A stretch of DNA of 64,000 nucleotides from DATAOG01 sp963757395 (GTDB taxonomy: Bacteria; Pseudomonadota; Alphaproteobacteria; Geminicoccales; Geminicoccaceae), in the NCBI GenBank assembly GCA_963757395.1, contig CAVWRK010000003.1, positions 836,251 through 900,250 on the forward strand. Reading direction: 5' to 3'. Below the pieces are notes generated by a model that was not told where the DNA came from, searched no databases, and was given only the letters and a program-made list of their open reading frames with translations. How positions within the stretch are numbered: the stretch's first letter is position 1; every line of letters starts with the position of its first letter. Position numbers and translations under genes: made by a program. Of the stretch, positions 16,916 to 25,843 are shown piece after piece.

Positions 16916-17629
16916 ATGACCGATCCGCAACTGAGCACGATCACCTGGGCCGATCTGATCGCGCCCGCGTGGTTCTTCGCCTGCTGGATCAGCTACACGC
17001 TGCTCGCCGACCGTGCGCACGGCCGGCGCCCGAGCCTGATGCGGAGCATGGCGGCCTACCGGCGGGTCTGGATGCGGCGCATGCTCGAGCGCGACAACCG
17101 GATCGTCAATTCCCAGATCATCGGCAACCTGATGCGCAGCGCGCAGTTCTTCGCCTCGACCACGCTCGTCATCATCGGCGGCCTGCTCGCCGCGCTCGGC
17201 CGGCCCGACCAGGCGGTCGCCCTGCTCAACCAGCTGCCGCTCGCGGTCTCGACCTCGCCGCTGCTCTGGGACCTGAAGGCTCTGCTGCTGGTGATCCTGT
17301 TCGTTTACGCGTTCTTCAAGTTCACCTGGGCGTTCCGCCAGTACAACTACTGCCTGATCCTGATCGGCGCCGTCGCTTTGCCGGGCCGGGTCACCGAGGA
17401 CGCGGAGCGGATCGCGGAGCGCACGGCCGAGATCGCCACCTCGACCGCGCGCCACTTCAACGGCGGGATGCGCGCCTATTATTTCGGGCTGGCGGCGCTC
17501 AGCTGGTTCGTCCACCCCTGGCTGTTCGTGCTCGCGACCGGCTGGGTGGTGGCCGTGCTCTACCGCCGCGAGTTCCGCTCGCGCCTGCTGCAGACGCTGG
17601 GCACGCCCGAGGACGCGGGGCGGGGCTGA
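16916..17629 (+). CDS. DUF599 multi-pass membrane protein
   Basis: The 237-aa protein is a four- to five-helix inner-membrane protein of the DUF599 family. The N-terminal helix (LIAPAWFFACWISYTLLAD) is followed by RRVWMRRMLERDNRIVNSQ, a conserved basic segment typical of the family, a helix at AQFFASTTLVIIGGLLAAL, LLLVILFVYAFFKFTWAFRQYNY, and a C-terminal helix ALSWFVHPWLFVLATGWVV. Function is unknown. It diverges from the amidotransferase gene and converges with the GST gene, 5 bp apart. Confidence 0.82.
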   Translation: MTDPQLSTITWADLIAPAWFFACWISYTLLADRAHGRRPSLMRSMAAYRRVWMRRMLERDNRIVNSQIIGNLMRSAQFFASTTLVIIGGLLAALGRPDQAVALLNQLPLAVSTSPLLWDLKALLLVILFVYAFFKFTWAFRQYNYCLILIGAVALPGRVTEDAERIAERTAEIATSTARHFNGGMRAYYFGLAALSWFVHPWLFVLATGWVVAVLYRREFRSRLLQTLGTPEDAGRG

Positions 17630-17634
17630 GCGCG

Positions 17635-18345
17635 TTACGACCCGAACCCCGCGGCGAAGCGGCGGTCCATGGCCTGGGTCCAGGCGACCAGGTTCAAAAA
17701 GCTCGCGCCGATCCGCTTGAGCTCGGTCTCGACCGGGACCAGCAGCAGATTGGCTAGGCCGCCGTAGACGATCGTGTCGGTCGTGGTCGGCCGGTCGCCG
17801 AAGAAGAATGCCCGCTCGCCGAGCAGCGTCGAGATCGCGGCCAGATCGGCGCGCCCCATGGCGTACTGCTCGGCCTGGCTGTGGCGGCCGAGACCCTGAC
17901 CGATCAGAGCGCGCCGGACCTTGCGGCGCAGCAGCGCCGGCAGGACCTGGCGCGCTCCCGGCGGCAGGAAGCCGAACATCGCGGCCGCGGTCGCCTGCCA
18001 GCCGACCGGGTCGATCCAGCGGCTCCAGACCCCGATGAAGTAGAGATGATCCTCGCACAGACGTTGCAGGGCCAGCGCCTGGGCGCGCTCCACCTCCGAC
18101 AGGCCGGCGTCGAGATCGAGGCCGCGGGTGCGCTCGAGATATTCGATGATCAGGCTGCTGTCGCCGACCCGCGTGCCGTCCTCGTCCTCGATGAAGGGTA
18201 GCTTGCCCTTCGGCCCGCGCCCGGGGTTGCGGGTCGGCACCACCTCGTAGGGCAGCCCCGCGACCTTCAGCCAGGTCTCGAGCTTGAGGGTGAAGGGGCT
18301 GATGTTGCGCCCCCAGACCTGCGGGAACTGATGGAGCTTGAGCAT
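17635..18345 (-). CDS. Glutathione S-transferase family protein
   Basis: The 236-aa protein begins MLKLHQFPQVWGRNISPFTL, a thioredoxin-like N-terminal domain in which the usual catalytic Ser/Cys region reads WGRNISPF. It continues with KGKLPFIEDEDGTRVGDSSLIIEYLE, the glutathione gamma-glutamyl binding segment (xDSSxI). The C-terminal helical domain includes FFFGDRPTTTDTIVYGGLANLL. It is cytoplasmic, probably a detoxification or metaxin-like GST. It lies 34 bp downstream of the Fo b-subunit gene on the same strand, perhaps read through from the operon. Confidence 0.88.
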   Translation of the reverse strand: MLKLHQFPQVWGRNISPFTLKLETWLKVAGLPYEVVPTRNPGRGPKGKLPFIEDEDGTRVGDSSLIIEYLERTRGLDLDAGLSEVERAQALALQRLCEDHLYFIGVWSRWIDPVGWQATAAAMFGFLPPGARQVLPALLRRKVRRALIGQGLGRHSQAEQYAMGRADLAAISTLLGERAFFFGDRPTTTDTIVYGGLANLLLVPVETELKRIGASFLNLVAWTQAMDRRFAAGFGS

Positions 18346-18379
18346 GGCCTGGCGGTTCCCGGCCGGCGCCGGCCGGAGA

Positions 18380-18856
18380 TCAGCTGAGCTTGCGGCCGAC
18401 CTGCTCGATCGCGCCGTCGAGCAGGGCCTGCGCGTGCGGGCCGTCGACCCGCTCGCGCAGCAGGCGCTCGGTGGTCCGGATCGCGAGCGTCGCGGCATAG
18501 GCGCGCAGCTCCTGCAGCGCGCGCGCTTCCTCCTGGGCGATCCGGCCCAGGACCTGCTCGGTGCGGCGCTTGAGGCTCGCCTCGAGCTCGGCATGGTGGC
18601 GCTCGATCTGGCGCTCGGTCTCGGCCCGGGCGTGCTCGACGATCGCCCGCGCCTGGTCCTCGCCGCTGACCAGCTGGCGCTGGTAGCCGGCGAGCAGGCT
18701 CTGGGCCTCCTCGCGCAGGCGCTTGGCCGCGTCGAGCTCGGCCCGGACCTTGACCGTATGGCCGTCGAGCGCGCCGATGATGATCCGGCTGAGCGGCCGG
18801 TAGATCAGCGCGATCAGGATGACGAGCGCGATCACCTCGAGCAGCCAATGCGCCAT
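18380..18856 (-). CDS. atpF: ATP synthase Fo subunit b
   Basis: The 158-aa protein has one N-terminal membrane helix (HWLLEVIALVILIALIYRPL) followed by a long charged coiled coil (VRAELDAAKRLREEAQSLL, later RHHAELEASLKRRTEQVL), the peripheral-stalk architecture. Together with the neighbouring b' protein it forms the heterodimeric stator of the alphaproteobacterial FoF1 ATP synthase. Its ATG overlaps the TGA of b' (ATGA), showing translational coupling. It is last in the Fo operon atpI-B-E-b'-b. The F1 genes are not in the window. Confidence 0.94.
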   Translation of the reverse strand: MAHWLLEVIALVILIALIYRPLSRIIIGALDGHTVKVRAELDAAKRLREEAQSLLAGYQRQLVSGEDQARAIVEHARAETERQIERHHAELEASLKRRTEQVLGRIAQEEARALQELRAYAATLAIRTTERLLRERVDGPHAQALLDGAIEQVGRKLS

Positions 18857-19347
18857 CAGAGGCTCTCCTCGAGCACGCCGCGGAGCGCCGACTGGGCGGT
18901 CTTCTTGGCGACCTTGACGCCGGCCAGATGCTCGAGCGCGGTCTGCGCGACGCTGACGGCGGTCTCCTCGAGCTCCTTGAGCGCGCTGTGCCTGGCCTCG
19001 GCGATGCGCGCCTCGGCTTCGCTCAGCTGCTCCGCGAGCCGCGCGTCGAGCTCGGCCTGGCGCTTGGCGGCCTCGGCCTGGAGCCGCGTCTGGGTCTCCG
19101 CCAGCAGGTCATGCGCCCGATCCTGCGCCTTGGCGATCACCGCCTCGTAGCTCGCGAGCGCCGCCTCGGCCTCGCGGCGCAGACGCTCCGCCTCGTCGAG
19201 GTCGGTGGCGATCCGGTCCTGGCGCGCCTCGAGCACCTCGGCGAGCCGCGGCAGGGCCCGCCGGCTGAGCAGGTAGTAAAGCGTCACGAAGGCCACGATC
19301 AGCCAGAAGATCTGGCTCGCGAAGGTGGCAACCTCGATCTGCGGCAC
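18856..19347 (-). CDS. atpG: ATP synthase Fo subunit b'
   Basis: The 163-aa b' subunit starts at GTG 19347 (VPQIEVATFASQIFWLIVAF), with one membrane helix ending YYLLSRRALPRLAEVL, then a long coiled coil rich in Ala, Glu and Arg. It pairs with subunit b as the peripheral stalk, an arrangement typical of photosynthetic and other alphaproteobacteria. The open frame continues upstream to 19464 through the c-subunit gene in another frame, which is not coding. Position between atpE and atpF fits the standard order. Confidence 0.92.
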   Translation of the reverse strand: MPQIEVATFASQIFWLIVAFVTLYYLLSRRALPRLAEVLEARQDRIATDLDEAERLRREAEAALASYEAVIAKAQDRAHDLLAETQTRLQAEAAKRQAELDARLAEQLSEAEARIAEARHSALKELEETAVSVAQTALEHLAGVKVAKKTAQSALRGVLEESL

Positions 19348-19388
19348 CGCTCTCGATCCGAAGCTGGGCGCGCCGGGGCGCCGGCGCG

Positions 19389-19613
19389 CTAGCCGAACAG
19401 CACGATGAACGCGACCAGCAGCGCGTACAGGCCGATCGCCTCGACCAGCGCGAAGCCGATCCACATCAGCGCCGCGACCCGGCCCTGGATCGACGGGTTG
19501 CGGCCGATGGTCGCGATCGTGGTCGCGAACACGTTGCCGATGCCCACACCCACGCCGCCGAGGCCGATCGCGGCGAGACCGGCACCGATCATCTTGGCTG
19601 CTTCGGTTTCCAT
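19389..19613 (-). CDS. atpE: ATP synthase Fo subunit c
   Basis: The 74-aa hairpin protein starts METEAAKMIGAGLAAIGLGG, has the glycine motif GGVGVGIG in helix 1, the polar loop ATIGRNPSIQGR and helix 2 with the essential carboxylate in FALVEAIGLYALLVAFIVLFG. It forms the rotor ring carrying protons across the inner membrane. Only one carboxylate is present per hairpin, unlike the N-ATPase c subunit at 37478. An upstream ATG at 19628 is possible, but METEAAKM is the typical start in relatives. Confidence 0.95.
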   Translation of the reverse strand: METEAAKMIGAGLAAIGLGGVGVGIGNVFATTIATIGRNPSIQGRVAALMWIGFALVEAIGLYALLVAFIVLFG

Positions 19614-19674
19614 CAGGTGATGCTCCATGATTGTCGCGTGAGCCCAGCTTTCGTTGGCAGCTCGTTGGCGGCGG

Positions 19675-20400
19675 TCAGTGCAGGTGGACGGTGTCCTGCA
19701 GATAGATGCAGCTCAGGACCGTGAACACGTAGGCCTGGAGGAACGCGATCGCCAGCTCGAGCCCCATCAGCGCCACGGTCAGCGCCAGCGGCAGGACGCC
19801 GAAGATGCCGAGCGCGAGCACGAAGCCCGAGAAGGTCACCAGCATGATGTGGCCGGCGGTCATGTTGATCGCCAGGCGCAGCGACAGGCTGACCGGCCGC
19901 ATCGCGTAGGACAGGATCTCGATCGGGATCAGGAGCGGCATGACGTAGATCGGGCAGCCGCCGGGCGCGAACAGGCTGAAGAAGTGCAGGCCGTGGCGCA
20001 TGATGCCGACCACGGTCACCGCGCTGACCACGAAGATCGCCATCGAGAAGGTGACGATGATGTGGCTGGTGTAGGTGAAGCCGCCCGGGATCATGCCGAG
20101 CGTGTTGCCGAACAGGACGAACATGAAGAGGGTGAAGAAGAACGGGAAGTACTGGCGGCCTTCCTTGCCGACGGTGCTGCCCAGCATGTCGGCGATGAAG
20201 TCGTAGCAGAGCTCGACCAGGGCCTGCAGGCGGCCGGGCACCATGCTGGCATGGCGGGCGCCGAGCATCACCAGAGCGTAGGCGAGCGCGACCGCGATCG
20301 CCATCCAGAGCGAGGAGTTGGTGAAGGACAGGTCGACCCCGCCGACCGTGATCGGCAGGATGTCGTGGATCTCGAACTGCGCGAGCGGACTGTGCTCCAC
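19675..20400 (-). CDS. atpB: ATP synthase Fo subunit a
   Basis: Subunit a forms the half-channels beside the c ring. The protein has five to six helices and the essential Arg in PVSLSLRLAINMTAGHIMLV. Other landmarks are PFFFTLFMFVLFGNTLGMIP and LELAIAFLQAYVFTVLSCIY. GTG 20400 (VEHSPLAQFEIHDILPI) has GAGGGG immediately upstream and gives 241 aa, close to alphaproteobacterial relatives. An alternative GTG at 20469 overlaps the atpI stop and would add 23 residues. The frame is intact here, unlike the second a subunit at 36809. Confidence 0.94.
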   Translation of the reverse strand: MEHSPLAQFEIHDILPITVGGVDLSFTNSSLWMAIAVALAYALVMLGARHASMVPGRLQALVELCYDFIADMLGSTVGKEGRQYFPFFFTLFMFVLFGNTLGMIPGGFTYTSHIIVTFSMAIFVVSAVTVVGIMRHGLHFFSLFAPGGCPIYVMPLLIPIEILSYAMRPVSLSLRLAINMTAGHIMLVTFSGFVLALGIFGVLPLALTVALMGLELAIAFLQAYVFTVLSCIYLQDTVHLH

Positions 20401-20465
20401 CGACCCCTCGTCCACCTCGTTCGGCTTCCACCCCGACCCCCCCGGACATCGGGGCAGGCTTGGGC

Positions 20466-20798
20466 TCACCGTTCTCCCGTTCGGTCCTCCGGCACCTCGC
20501 TGATCCGGCGAATGTACCGATAGGCATTCAGCATCCCGGCGGCCGCGCCGAGGAAGAACAGCACCAGAAAAAAGATCGGCCAGGTCCCGAGCCAGCGATC
20601 GAGGCCGTAGCCCAACAAAGCCCCGCCGATGACGCCGGCCACCAGCTCGATGCCGACCTGCATGGCAGCGCCCCCGATCAGATGGGGCGCGCCAGCCTTT
20701 CCGTCACGCTCGTCCCGGACCAGGCCGGCGTCGACCCGCAGCTGACGGACGCGGTCGTCGAACGCCTTGAACTCCGGCGACCCATCTTTGCGCGCCAT
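20466..20798 (-). CDS. atpI: AtpI/AtpZ-type ATP synthase accessory protein
   Basis: The 110-aa protein from ATG 20798 (MARKDGSPEFKAFDDRVRQL) has a charged N-terminal third and two hydrophobic helices, GIELVAGVIGGALLGYGLD and FFLVLFFLGAAAGMLNAYR, as in AtpI/AtpZ proteins that head Fo operons. AtpI is thought to help c-ring assembly or transport Mg2+ for the complex. It is the first gene of this Fo operon and sits just upstream of atpB. Confidence 0.88.
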   Translation of the reverse strand: MARKDGSPEFKAFDDRVRQLRVDAGLVRDERDGKAGAPHLIGGAAMQVGIELVAGVIGGALLGYGLDRWLGTWPIFFLVLFFLGAAAGMLNAYRYIRRISEVPEDRTGER

Positions 20799-20981
20799 CG
20801 ATCCATCGCCTGACCGGTTCCGAGCCAGACACGGTGCGCGCCCGCGCCCGGCTCGAAGCGGCGCCACAATAGGTCGCCCGCCGCGCCTGTCAAGCTGGGC
20901 ACGGACTGAGGCTTGCGGCTCGAGGCCGCCGGGAAGCTCCGGGCGCCGACCGGGCGGTGCGGCCGCCGATCGGCGCCGGGC

Positions 20982-21290
20982 TCACGCCGGCTTGCTGATG
21001 CCGCGCCGCGCAATCTCGCGCTCGGCCTGCTGCCAGTGGTCCTGCTCGCGCCCTTGCGGATGGCCCTCGCTCTCCCAGAGCTCGTAGGCGCGTTGCTGGA
21101 TGCGCCGTTCCAGGTCGTCCATCGGCCGTCCGCCGGCGAGCCTGCGCGGGGCGGGCCGCGCGCTCGCCCTGGCCGGGGCGGTCTTGGCCACCACCGTCGA
21201 CCGGCCGGCCTTGGCCTCGGCGCCTTTGGCCTCGGGGGACTTGGGGGCGGATCTGATAGGGGCAGGCTTGACGCTCGGGTCCTTGAACAT
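20982..21290 (-). CDS. DUF2934 domain protein
   Basis: The 102-aa protein starts at ATG 21290 after GGAGTTGAGC. Its first 65 residues are Lys/Ala/Pro-rich (MFKDPSVKPAPIRSAPKSP onward) and look disordered. The C-terminus carries a DUF2934 module (LERRIQQRAYELWESEGHP then GREQDHWQQAEREIARRG), which occurs in small proteins of unknown function in alphaproteobacteria. It stands alone between the Fo operon and smc. Confidence 0.75.
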   Translation of the reverse strand: MFKDPSVKPAPIRSAPKSPEAKGAEAKAGRSTVVAKTAPARASARPAPRRLAGGRPMDDLERRIQQRAYELWESEGHPQGREQDHWQQAEREIARRGISKPA

Positions 21291-21430
21291 GCTCAACTCC
21301 TTCACGCTGCCACAGCGGTTGACCAACGCCCGAGATCGACAATGGATCCGGGCGGGTCGTCGGTCCGCTCCCCTAGTCCCTGCTCCCTAAGAAATCGTGA
21401 GCGGACATGCGCCCGGGCGGCGGTCGCGGC

Positions 21431-24400
21431 TCAGGCGATCGCGCGCAGCTCGACCGCGCTGGCGAGATCGACCGAAACCAGCTGCGAGATGCCCCGCTCG
21501 GCCATGGTCACGCCGTACAGGCGGTGCATCCGGGCCATGGTCAGCGGGTGGTGGGTGATCACCATGAAGCGCGTCCGGGTGCCTTCGGCGAGCTCCTCGA
21601 GGAGCACCATCAACCGGTCGACGTTGGCATCGTCGAGCGGCGCGTCGACCTCGTCGAGCACGCACAGCGGTGCCGGCTTGGTCAGGAACACGGCGAAGAT
21701 CAGCGCGAGCGCGGTCAGCGCCTTCTCGCCGCCGGAGAGCAGCGAGATCGACTGCAGCTTCTTGCCGGGCGGGCTCGCGGCCAGCTCCAGCCCGGCGGCC
21801 AGCGGATCGTCCTGATCGGTCAGCGTCAGGCGCGCCCGGCCGCCCCCGAACAGGCGCGTGAACAGCGCCTCGAAATGGATCTCGACCTTGGCGAACGCGG
21901 CCCGCAGGCGCTCGCGGCCCTCGCGGTTGAGGGTCGAGATCGCCCGCCTGAGGCGCTCGATCGCCCCGAAAAGCTCGGCCTGCTCGGTCTGCAGGGTCTC
22001 GATCCTGAGCGTCAGCTCGCGGGCCTCGTCGATCGCGCGCAGATTGACCGGCCCCAGGCGCTCGCGCGCCGCCCCGAGACGCGCGAGCTCGGCCTCCAGC
22101 CCGGCAAGCTCGGCCGGCTCGGGCGCACCCGGACCCGGGTCCTCGGGCAGCGCGCCCAGGCGGGCGAGCAGCGCCGCAGCGGCGCCGGTCGCGTCGGCCT
22201 CGGCCCGCTCGAGGCGGGCTTCGAGCCGGGCCGCCGCTTCGCGGGCGTCGACCCGCAGCGCCTCGGTGTGCTCGAGCGCGGTTTCGGCCTCGGCGAGCCT
22301 GGTCTCGGCCTCGACCAGCTGCGCGCCGAGCCTGCTTCGGCGCTCCGCAGCCGCGCTCTGGCGCAGCTGCAGCTCCTGGCGCTGGCCTTCGACCGCGGCC
22401 GGGAGCTCGGCGAGGCGGGCGAGCTCGTCCACGAGCTGCGCGCGCCGCTGCTCGAGGTCGGTGAGCCGAGCCGTGGCCGCCGCGCACCGTTCCGACCACG
22501 ACGCCAGCTCCTGCTCGAGCGCGCTCCGACGCGCCTCGGTAGCGGCCAGCCGGTCGCGCAGCCGGCCCTCCTGCATCGTGGTCTCGGCCTGGGCCGGGCG
22601 CGCGGCAGCGCTGGTCCGCTCGGCTGCGGCCAGCCGCTGCCGGGCGTCAGCGAGCGCCGGCTCGGCCTCGCCCAGCGCCGCCTGCAGCTCCGGACCGGCC
22701 CGATCGAGGCGGTCCTGCTCCTGCGCCAGCTCGGCCTGCCTGGTCTCGATCCGAGCGCGCTCGAGCTCGCGCTCTCGGGCCACCTTGGCGCGGCCCTGCT
22801 CGCGCTGCCGATGGTTGGCGACCGCCTCGCGCGCTGCGGCGAGCCGGCTTCGCGCCGTGCCGAGCGCGACCTCGGCCTGTCGATCGTGCTCCAGCGCCGC
22901 CGCCCGGGAGGCAGCCGCCGCGCTGGTCTCGGCCGCGAACCCACCGGCGTCCGACGGCCTCCAGGGGGCTGCCGGCGCCTCGTGCAGCGCACTTCCGAGC
23001 GGCCCCCCCTGACCCTCGAGCTCGAGCGTCTCGGCGGCGATCGCGGCCTGCTCCTTGGCGAGCGCGCCGATCTCGGCCGCCAGCGCCGCGTCCTCGGCGC
23101 GCGCCGCCATCAGCGTCTCGCGGATCTTCTCGAACGCGCAGCGCGCCGCTTCGCGCAGCGCTGCCGTCTGCTGGCGGCGGGTTTCGGCGACGTTGGCCGC
23201 CGCACCCGCCTGCCCGGCCGCGCGCTCGAGCCCGGCGAGCTGTTCCTGCGCCGCCTGGAGCAGGCCTTCGAGCTCGCGCCGGCGGTGCTGCTGGCGTAGC
23301 CGCGCCGCGCTCGCGTCGTCGGTCTCGGGGCGGCGCACCAGACCGTCCCAGCGCCAGAGGCCGCCGTCGGGGCTGACCAGCCGCTGGCCCTGGGCGAGCG
23401 ATGCCTGCAGCGCCGCCGCCGCGGCGGCCTCGGCGATGCCGACCTGGGCGAGGCGGCGCGCGAGCGCCGGTGGCGCGCTGACGACCTCGGCGAGCGGCCG
23501 GCAACCGGGCGGTAGCGGCGGGGCATCGGCGATCGCCGCCGAGCCGATCGCGATCCGCCAATGAGCGGCGGCATCCGGCTCGAGGCCGGCCATGAGATCG
23601 TCGCCGAGCGCCGCCGTCAGCGCCAGCGCATAGCCATCCTCGACCCGCAGCAGGTCGATGACGCCACCGCCCGCGGCCTCCGGGCCGGCGAGGGCCGCCA
23701 ACGCTGCGGCCTCGCTGGTCAGCCGGGCGCCGGCGGCGCGCTGCTCCTGCCAGGCCTCGCGCGCCTGCTCCTGCGCGTCGGCGGCCGCGCGGGCGTCGCC
23801 ATCGGCGTCCGCGAGCGCGGCGCCGGCAGCGGCCAGGCGCTGCTCAGCCGCGTCGAGCTGTGCCTCCAGCCCGACGAGGTCGAGCGCCCTGCGGCCGGCG
23901 CCGGCCTGCTCGATCCGGACCTCGAGCTCGGCCGCCCGCTCGGCGAGCCGTGCCAGCCGGGCGTCGAGCTCGGTCCGCCGCTCGCGCAGCCGCTGCTCCT
24001 GCTGGTCGTGGCTGCGACGCCGCTCCTCCGCCTCGCGCAGCATCGCCTCGGCCGTCTGGAACGTGCTGCGCGTCGTCTCTCGCTGCCGCTCGGCAGCCTC
24101 CAGCGCCCCCGTGGCGTCCGCCTCGGCGGCAAGCGCCGCGGCCAGCGCGGCCTCGGCGTCGTCGGGCGGCGGCGGGCCGTCAGCCAGCGGCAGCTCCGCC
24201 TGCTTCAGCTCGAGCAGCTCGCGCGCCCTGGCCACCTGCTGCCGGTCGCGCTCGGTGCGGCTGTGCTCTTCGGCGAGCTGGCGCCGGCGCGCCTCGGCGG
24301 CAGCGACCATGGTGAGGGCCTGCCGCAGCTCGGCATCCGCCGCCTGCGCGGCCGCCTCGGCTGCGCGCGCCGCCGCCATGGCCTGATCGAGTTCCTGGCT

Positions 24401-25474
24401 GAGCTGGGCGCCGGTCGCCGCGAGCGCGTCGCGCTCCCCGGTGAGGCGCTCCGCGCTCGCCTGCCCGTCGGCACGGCTGGCCTCGGCATGCTCGAGGTCG
24501 CGCGCGAGCTGGCGGCCCTGCTCCTCGAGGCGCAGCCGGCCGGCATCGAGCCGCCGGGCCTCCTCGTCGACCACCGCGCGCCGCTCGCCGAGGCGTACGA
24601 CCTCGGTCGCGAGCTCGGCGTCCGCGGCCCGCAGCTCGGCCGCCGCCCGCGCCGCCCGGTCGCGCCCGGCGCGCGCCTCGAGCAGCCGCTCGGCCTCGCT
24701 CGCAGCGTTGGCGCGGCCATCCCGGAGCGCGGCCTCGGCGCCCGCGTGCTCGACCCGGGCGAGCTGCCAGCGGCCGACCAGCAGGGAGGCCTCGACCTCG
24801 CGGTAGGCGGCGCTGAGCTTGCGGTAGCGCTCGGCCTGGCGGGACTGCTTGACCAGACTTCCGTGCTGCTCCTCGAGCGCCAGCAGCAGGTCCTGGACCC
24901 GGACCAGGTTGGCCTCGGCCGCCTGCAGCTTGAGCTCGGCCTCGTGGCGTCTCGCCTGCAGGCCGCCGATGCCGGCGGCTTCCTCGATCAGCCGGCGGCG
25001 GTCGGCGGGCTTGGCCTCGATCAGGGCGCCGATCTGGCCCTGGCTGACGATCGCGGCGCTGCGCGCGCCCGAGGCGGCATCGGCGAACAGCAGCTGGACG
25101 TCGCGGCCGCGCAGCTCCTTGCCGTTGACCCGGAAGACCGAGCCGACCCCGCGCCCGATCCGGCGCGAGAGGTCGAGCTCGCCCTCCTCGCCGAGCCCCG
25201 GCAGGACGACCTCGGGCGCCTGGATGCGCAAGGCCACCTCGGCCAGATCGAACGCCGGCCGGGCGGCGGTGCCGGCGAAGATCACGTCGTCCATCTCGCC
25301 GCCGCGCAGACCGCGCGCCGAGGTCTCGCCCATCACCCAGCGCAGCGCGTCGATCAGGTTCGACTTGCCGCAACCGTTCGGACCGACGACGCCGGTCAGG
25401 CCCGGCTCGATCGCGAGCTCGGTCGGATGGACGAAGGACTTGAAGCCGGCGAGGCGCAGCCTGGTGATCTGCAA
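21431..25474 (-). CDS. smc: Chromosome segregation protein SMC
   Basis: SMC is the ATPase core of the bacterial condensin. The Walker A motif GPNGCGKSN (Lys37) follows the N-terminal QITRLRLAGFKSF. The hinge region lies around residues 560-640 (GGGVIDLLRVEDGYALALTAALGDD), and the C-terminal head has the signature LLSGGEKALTALAL and Walker B LCVLDEVDAPLDDANVDRL. At 1347 aa it is about 200 residues longer than typical alphaproteobacterial SMC proteins, the excess being Ala/Glu/Arg-rich coiled coil. The start appears to be TTG 25474. No scpA or scpB is adjacent. Confidence 0.95.
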   Translation of the reverse strand: MQITRLRLAGFKSFVHPTELAIEPGLTGVVGPNGCGKSNLIDALRWVMGETSARGLRGGEMDDVIFAGTAARPAFDLAEVALRIQAPEVVLPGLGEEGELDLSRRIGRGVGSVFRVNGKELRGRDVQLLFADAASGARSAAIVSQGQIGALIEAKPADRRRLIEEAAGIGGLQARRHEAELKLQAAEANLVRVQDLLLALEEQHGSLVKQSRQAERYRKLSAAYREVEASLLVGRWQLARVEHAGAEAALRDGRANAASEAERLLEARAGRDRAARAAAELRAADAELATEVVRLGERRAVVDEEARRLDAGRLRLEEQGRQLARDLEHAEASRADGQASAERLTGERDALAATGAQLSQELDQAMAAARAAEAAAQAADAELRQALTMVAAAEARRRQLAEEHSRTERDRQQVARARELLELKQAELPLADGPPPPDDAEAALAAALAAEADATGALEAAERQRETTRSTFQTAEAMLREAEERRRSHDQQEQRLRERRTELDARLARLAERAAELEVRIEQAGAGRRALDLVGLEAQLDAAEQRLAAAGAALADADGDARAAADAQEQAREAWQEQRAAGARLTSEAAALAALAGPEAAGGGVIDLLRVEDGYALALTAALGDDLMAGLEPDAAAHWRIAIGSAAIADAPPLPPGCRPLAEVVSAPPALARRLAQVGIAEAAAAAALQASLAQGQRLVSPDGGLWRWDGLVRRPETDDASAARLRQQHRRRELEGLLQAAQEQLAGLERAAGQAGAAANVAETRRQQTAALREAARCAFEKIRETLMAARAEDAALAAEIGALAKEQAAIAAETLELEGQGGPLGSALHEAPAAPWRPSDAGGFAAETSAAAASRAAALEHDRQAEVALGTARSRLAAAREAVANHRQREQGRAKVARERELERARIETRQAELAQEQDRLDRAGPELQAALGEAEPALADARQRLAAAERTSAAARPAQAETTMQEGRLRDRLAATEARRSALEQELASWSERCAAATARLTDLEQRRAQLVDELARLAELPAAVEGQRQELQLRQSAAAERRSRLGAQLVEAETRLAEAETALEHTEALRVDAREAAARLEARLERAEADATGAAAALLARLGALPEDPGPGAPEPAELAGLEAELARLGAARERLGPVNLRAIDEARELTLRIETLQTEQAELFGAIERLRRAISTLNREGRERLRAAFAKVEIHFEALFTRLFGGGRARLTLTDQDDPLAAGLELAASPPGKKLQSISLLSGGEKALTALALIFAVFLTKPAPLCVLDEVDAPLDDANVDRLMVLLEELAEGTRTRFMVITHHPLTMARMHRLYGVTMAERGISQLVSVDLASAVELRAIA

Positions 25475-25642
25475 GGGACTCAGCCTGTCGCACGCGTCCG
25501 CATGGACCGAGCTATATCAGCGTCCCGCCGCGGTTGAAAGCCCCGAGCCGCCTATTTCGTGACTGCGCCGGGCAAATCATACCAGATGCTGTGGTCCGAA
25601 ATTCCGCCGACCTCTACCGGTCGGTCGGCCCGGCGAGCGGCC

Positions 25643-25822
25643 TCAGCGCCCCACGTAAGTCTTGATCAGGCCGAAGATGAACAGCACGCCGAACAGGAAG
25701 AACAAGAGGCCCACGCCATAGAAGACCCGGTCTTGGGCGCCGTTCGCCATGACCAGCCCGAACAGGCTGAGCAGCCCCATCAGGCCGCCCAGGACCCAGG
25801 GTGCGACGGTCTCACGCTGCAT
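25643..25822 (-). CDS. Small two-helix membrane protein
   Basis: The 59-aa protein (MQRETVAPWVLGGLMGLLSL onward) has two hydrophobic helices, VLGGLMGLLSLFGLVMANG and GVGLLFFLFGVLFIFGLI, with a short AQDRVFYG loop. It resembles uncharacterised small inner-membrane proteins of alphaproteobacteria. GTG 25831 is an alternative start adding three residues. It lies 21 bp downstream of the DUF2189 gene on the same strand and may be cotranscribed. Confidence 0.65.
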   Translation of the reverse strand: MQRETVAPWVLGGLMGLLSLFGLVMANGAQDRVFYGVGLLFFLFGVLFIFGLIKTYVGR

Positions 25823-25843
25823 CCGCTTCACTCCGAAGCCGGC

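Noticed and set aside
23561..25537. Long plus-strand frames opposite smc (also 21407-23299)
   Set aside because: High G+C makes long antisense frames common; the minus strand encodes an intact SMC with Walker A, signature and Walker B motifs.
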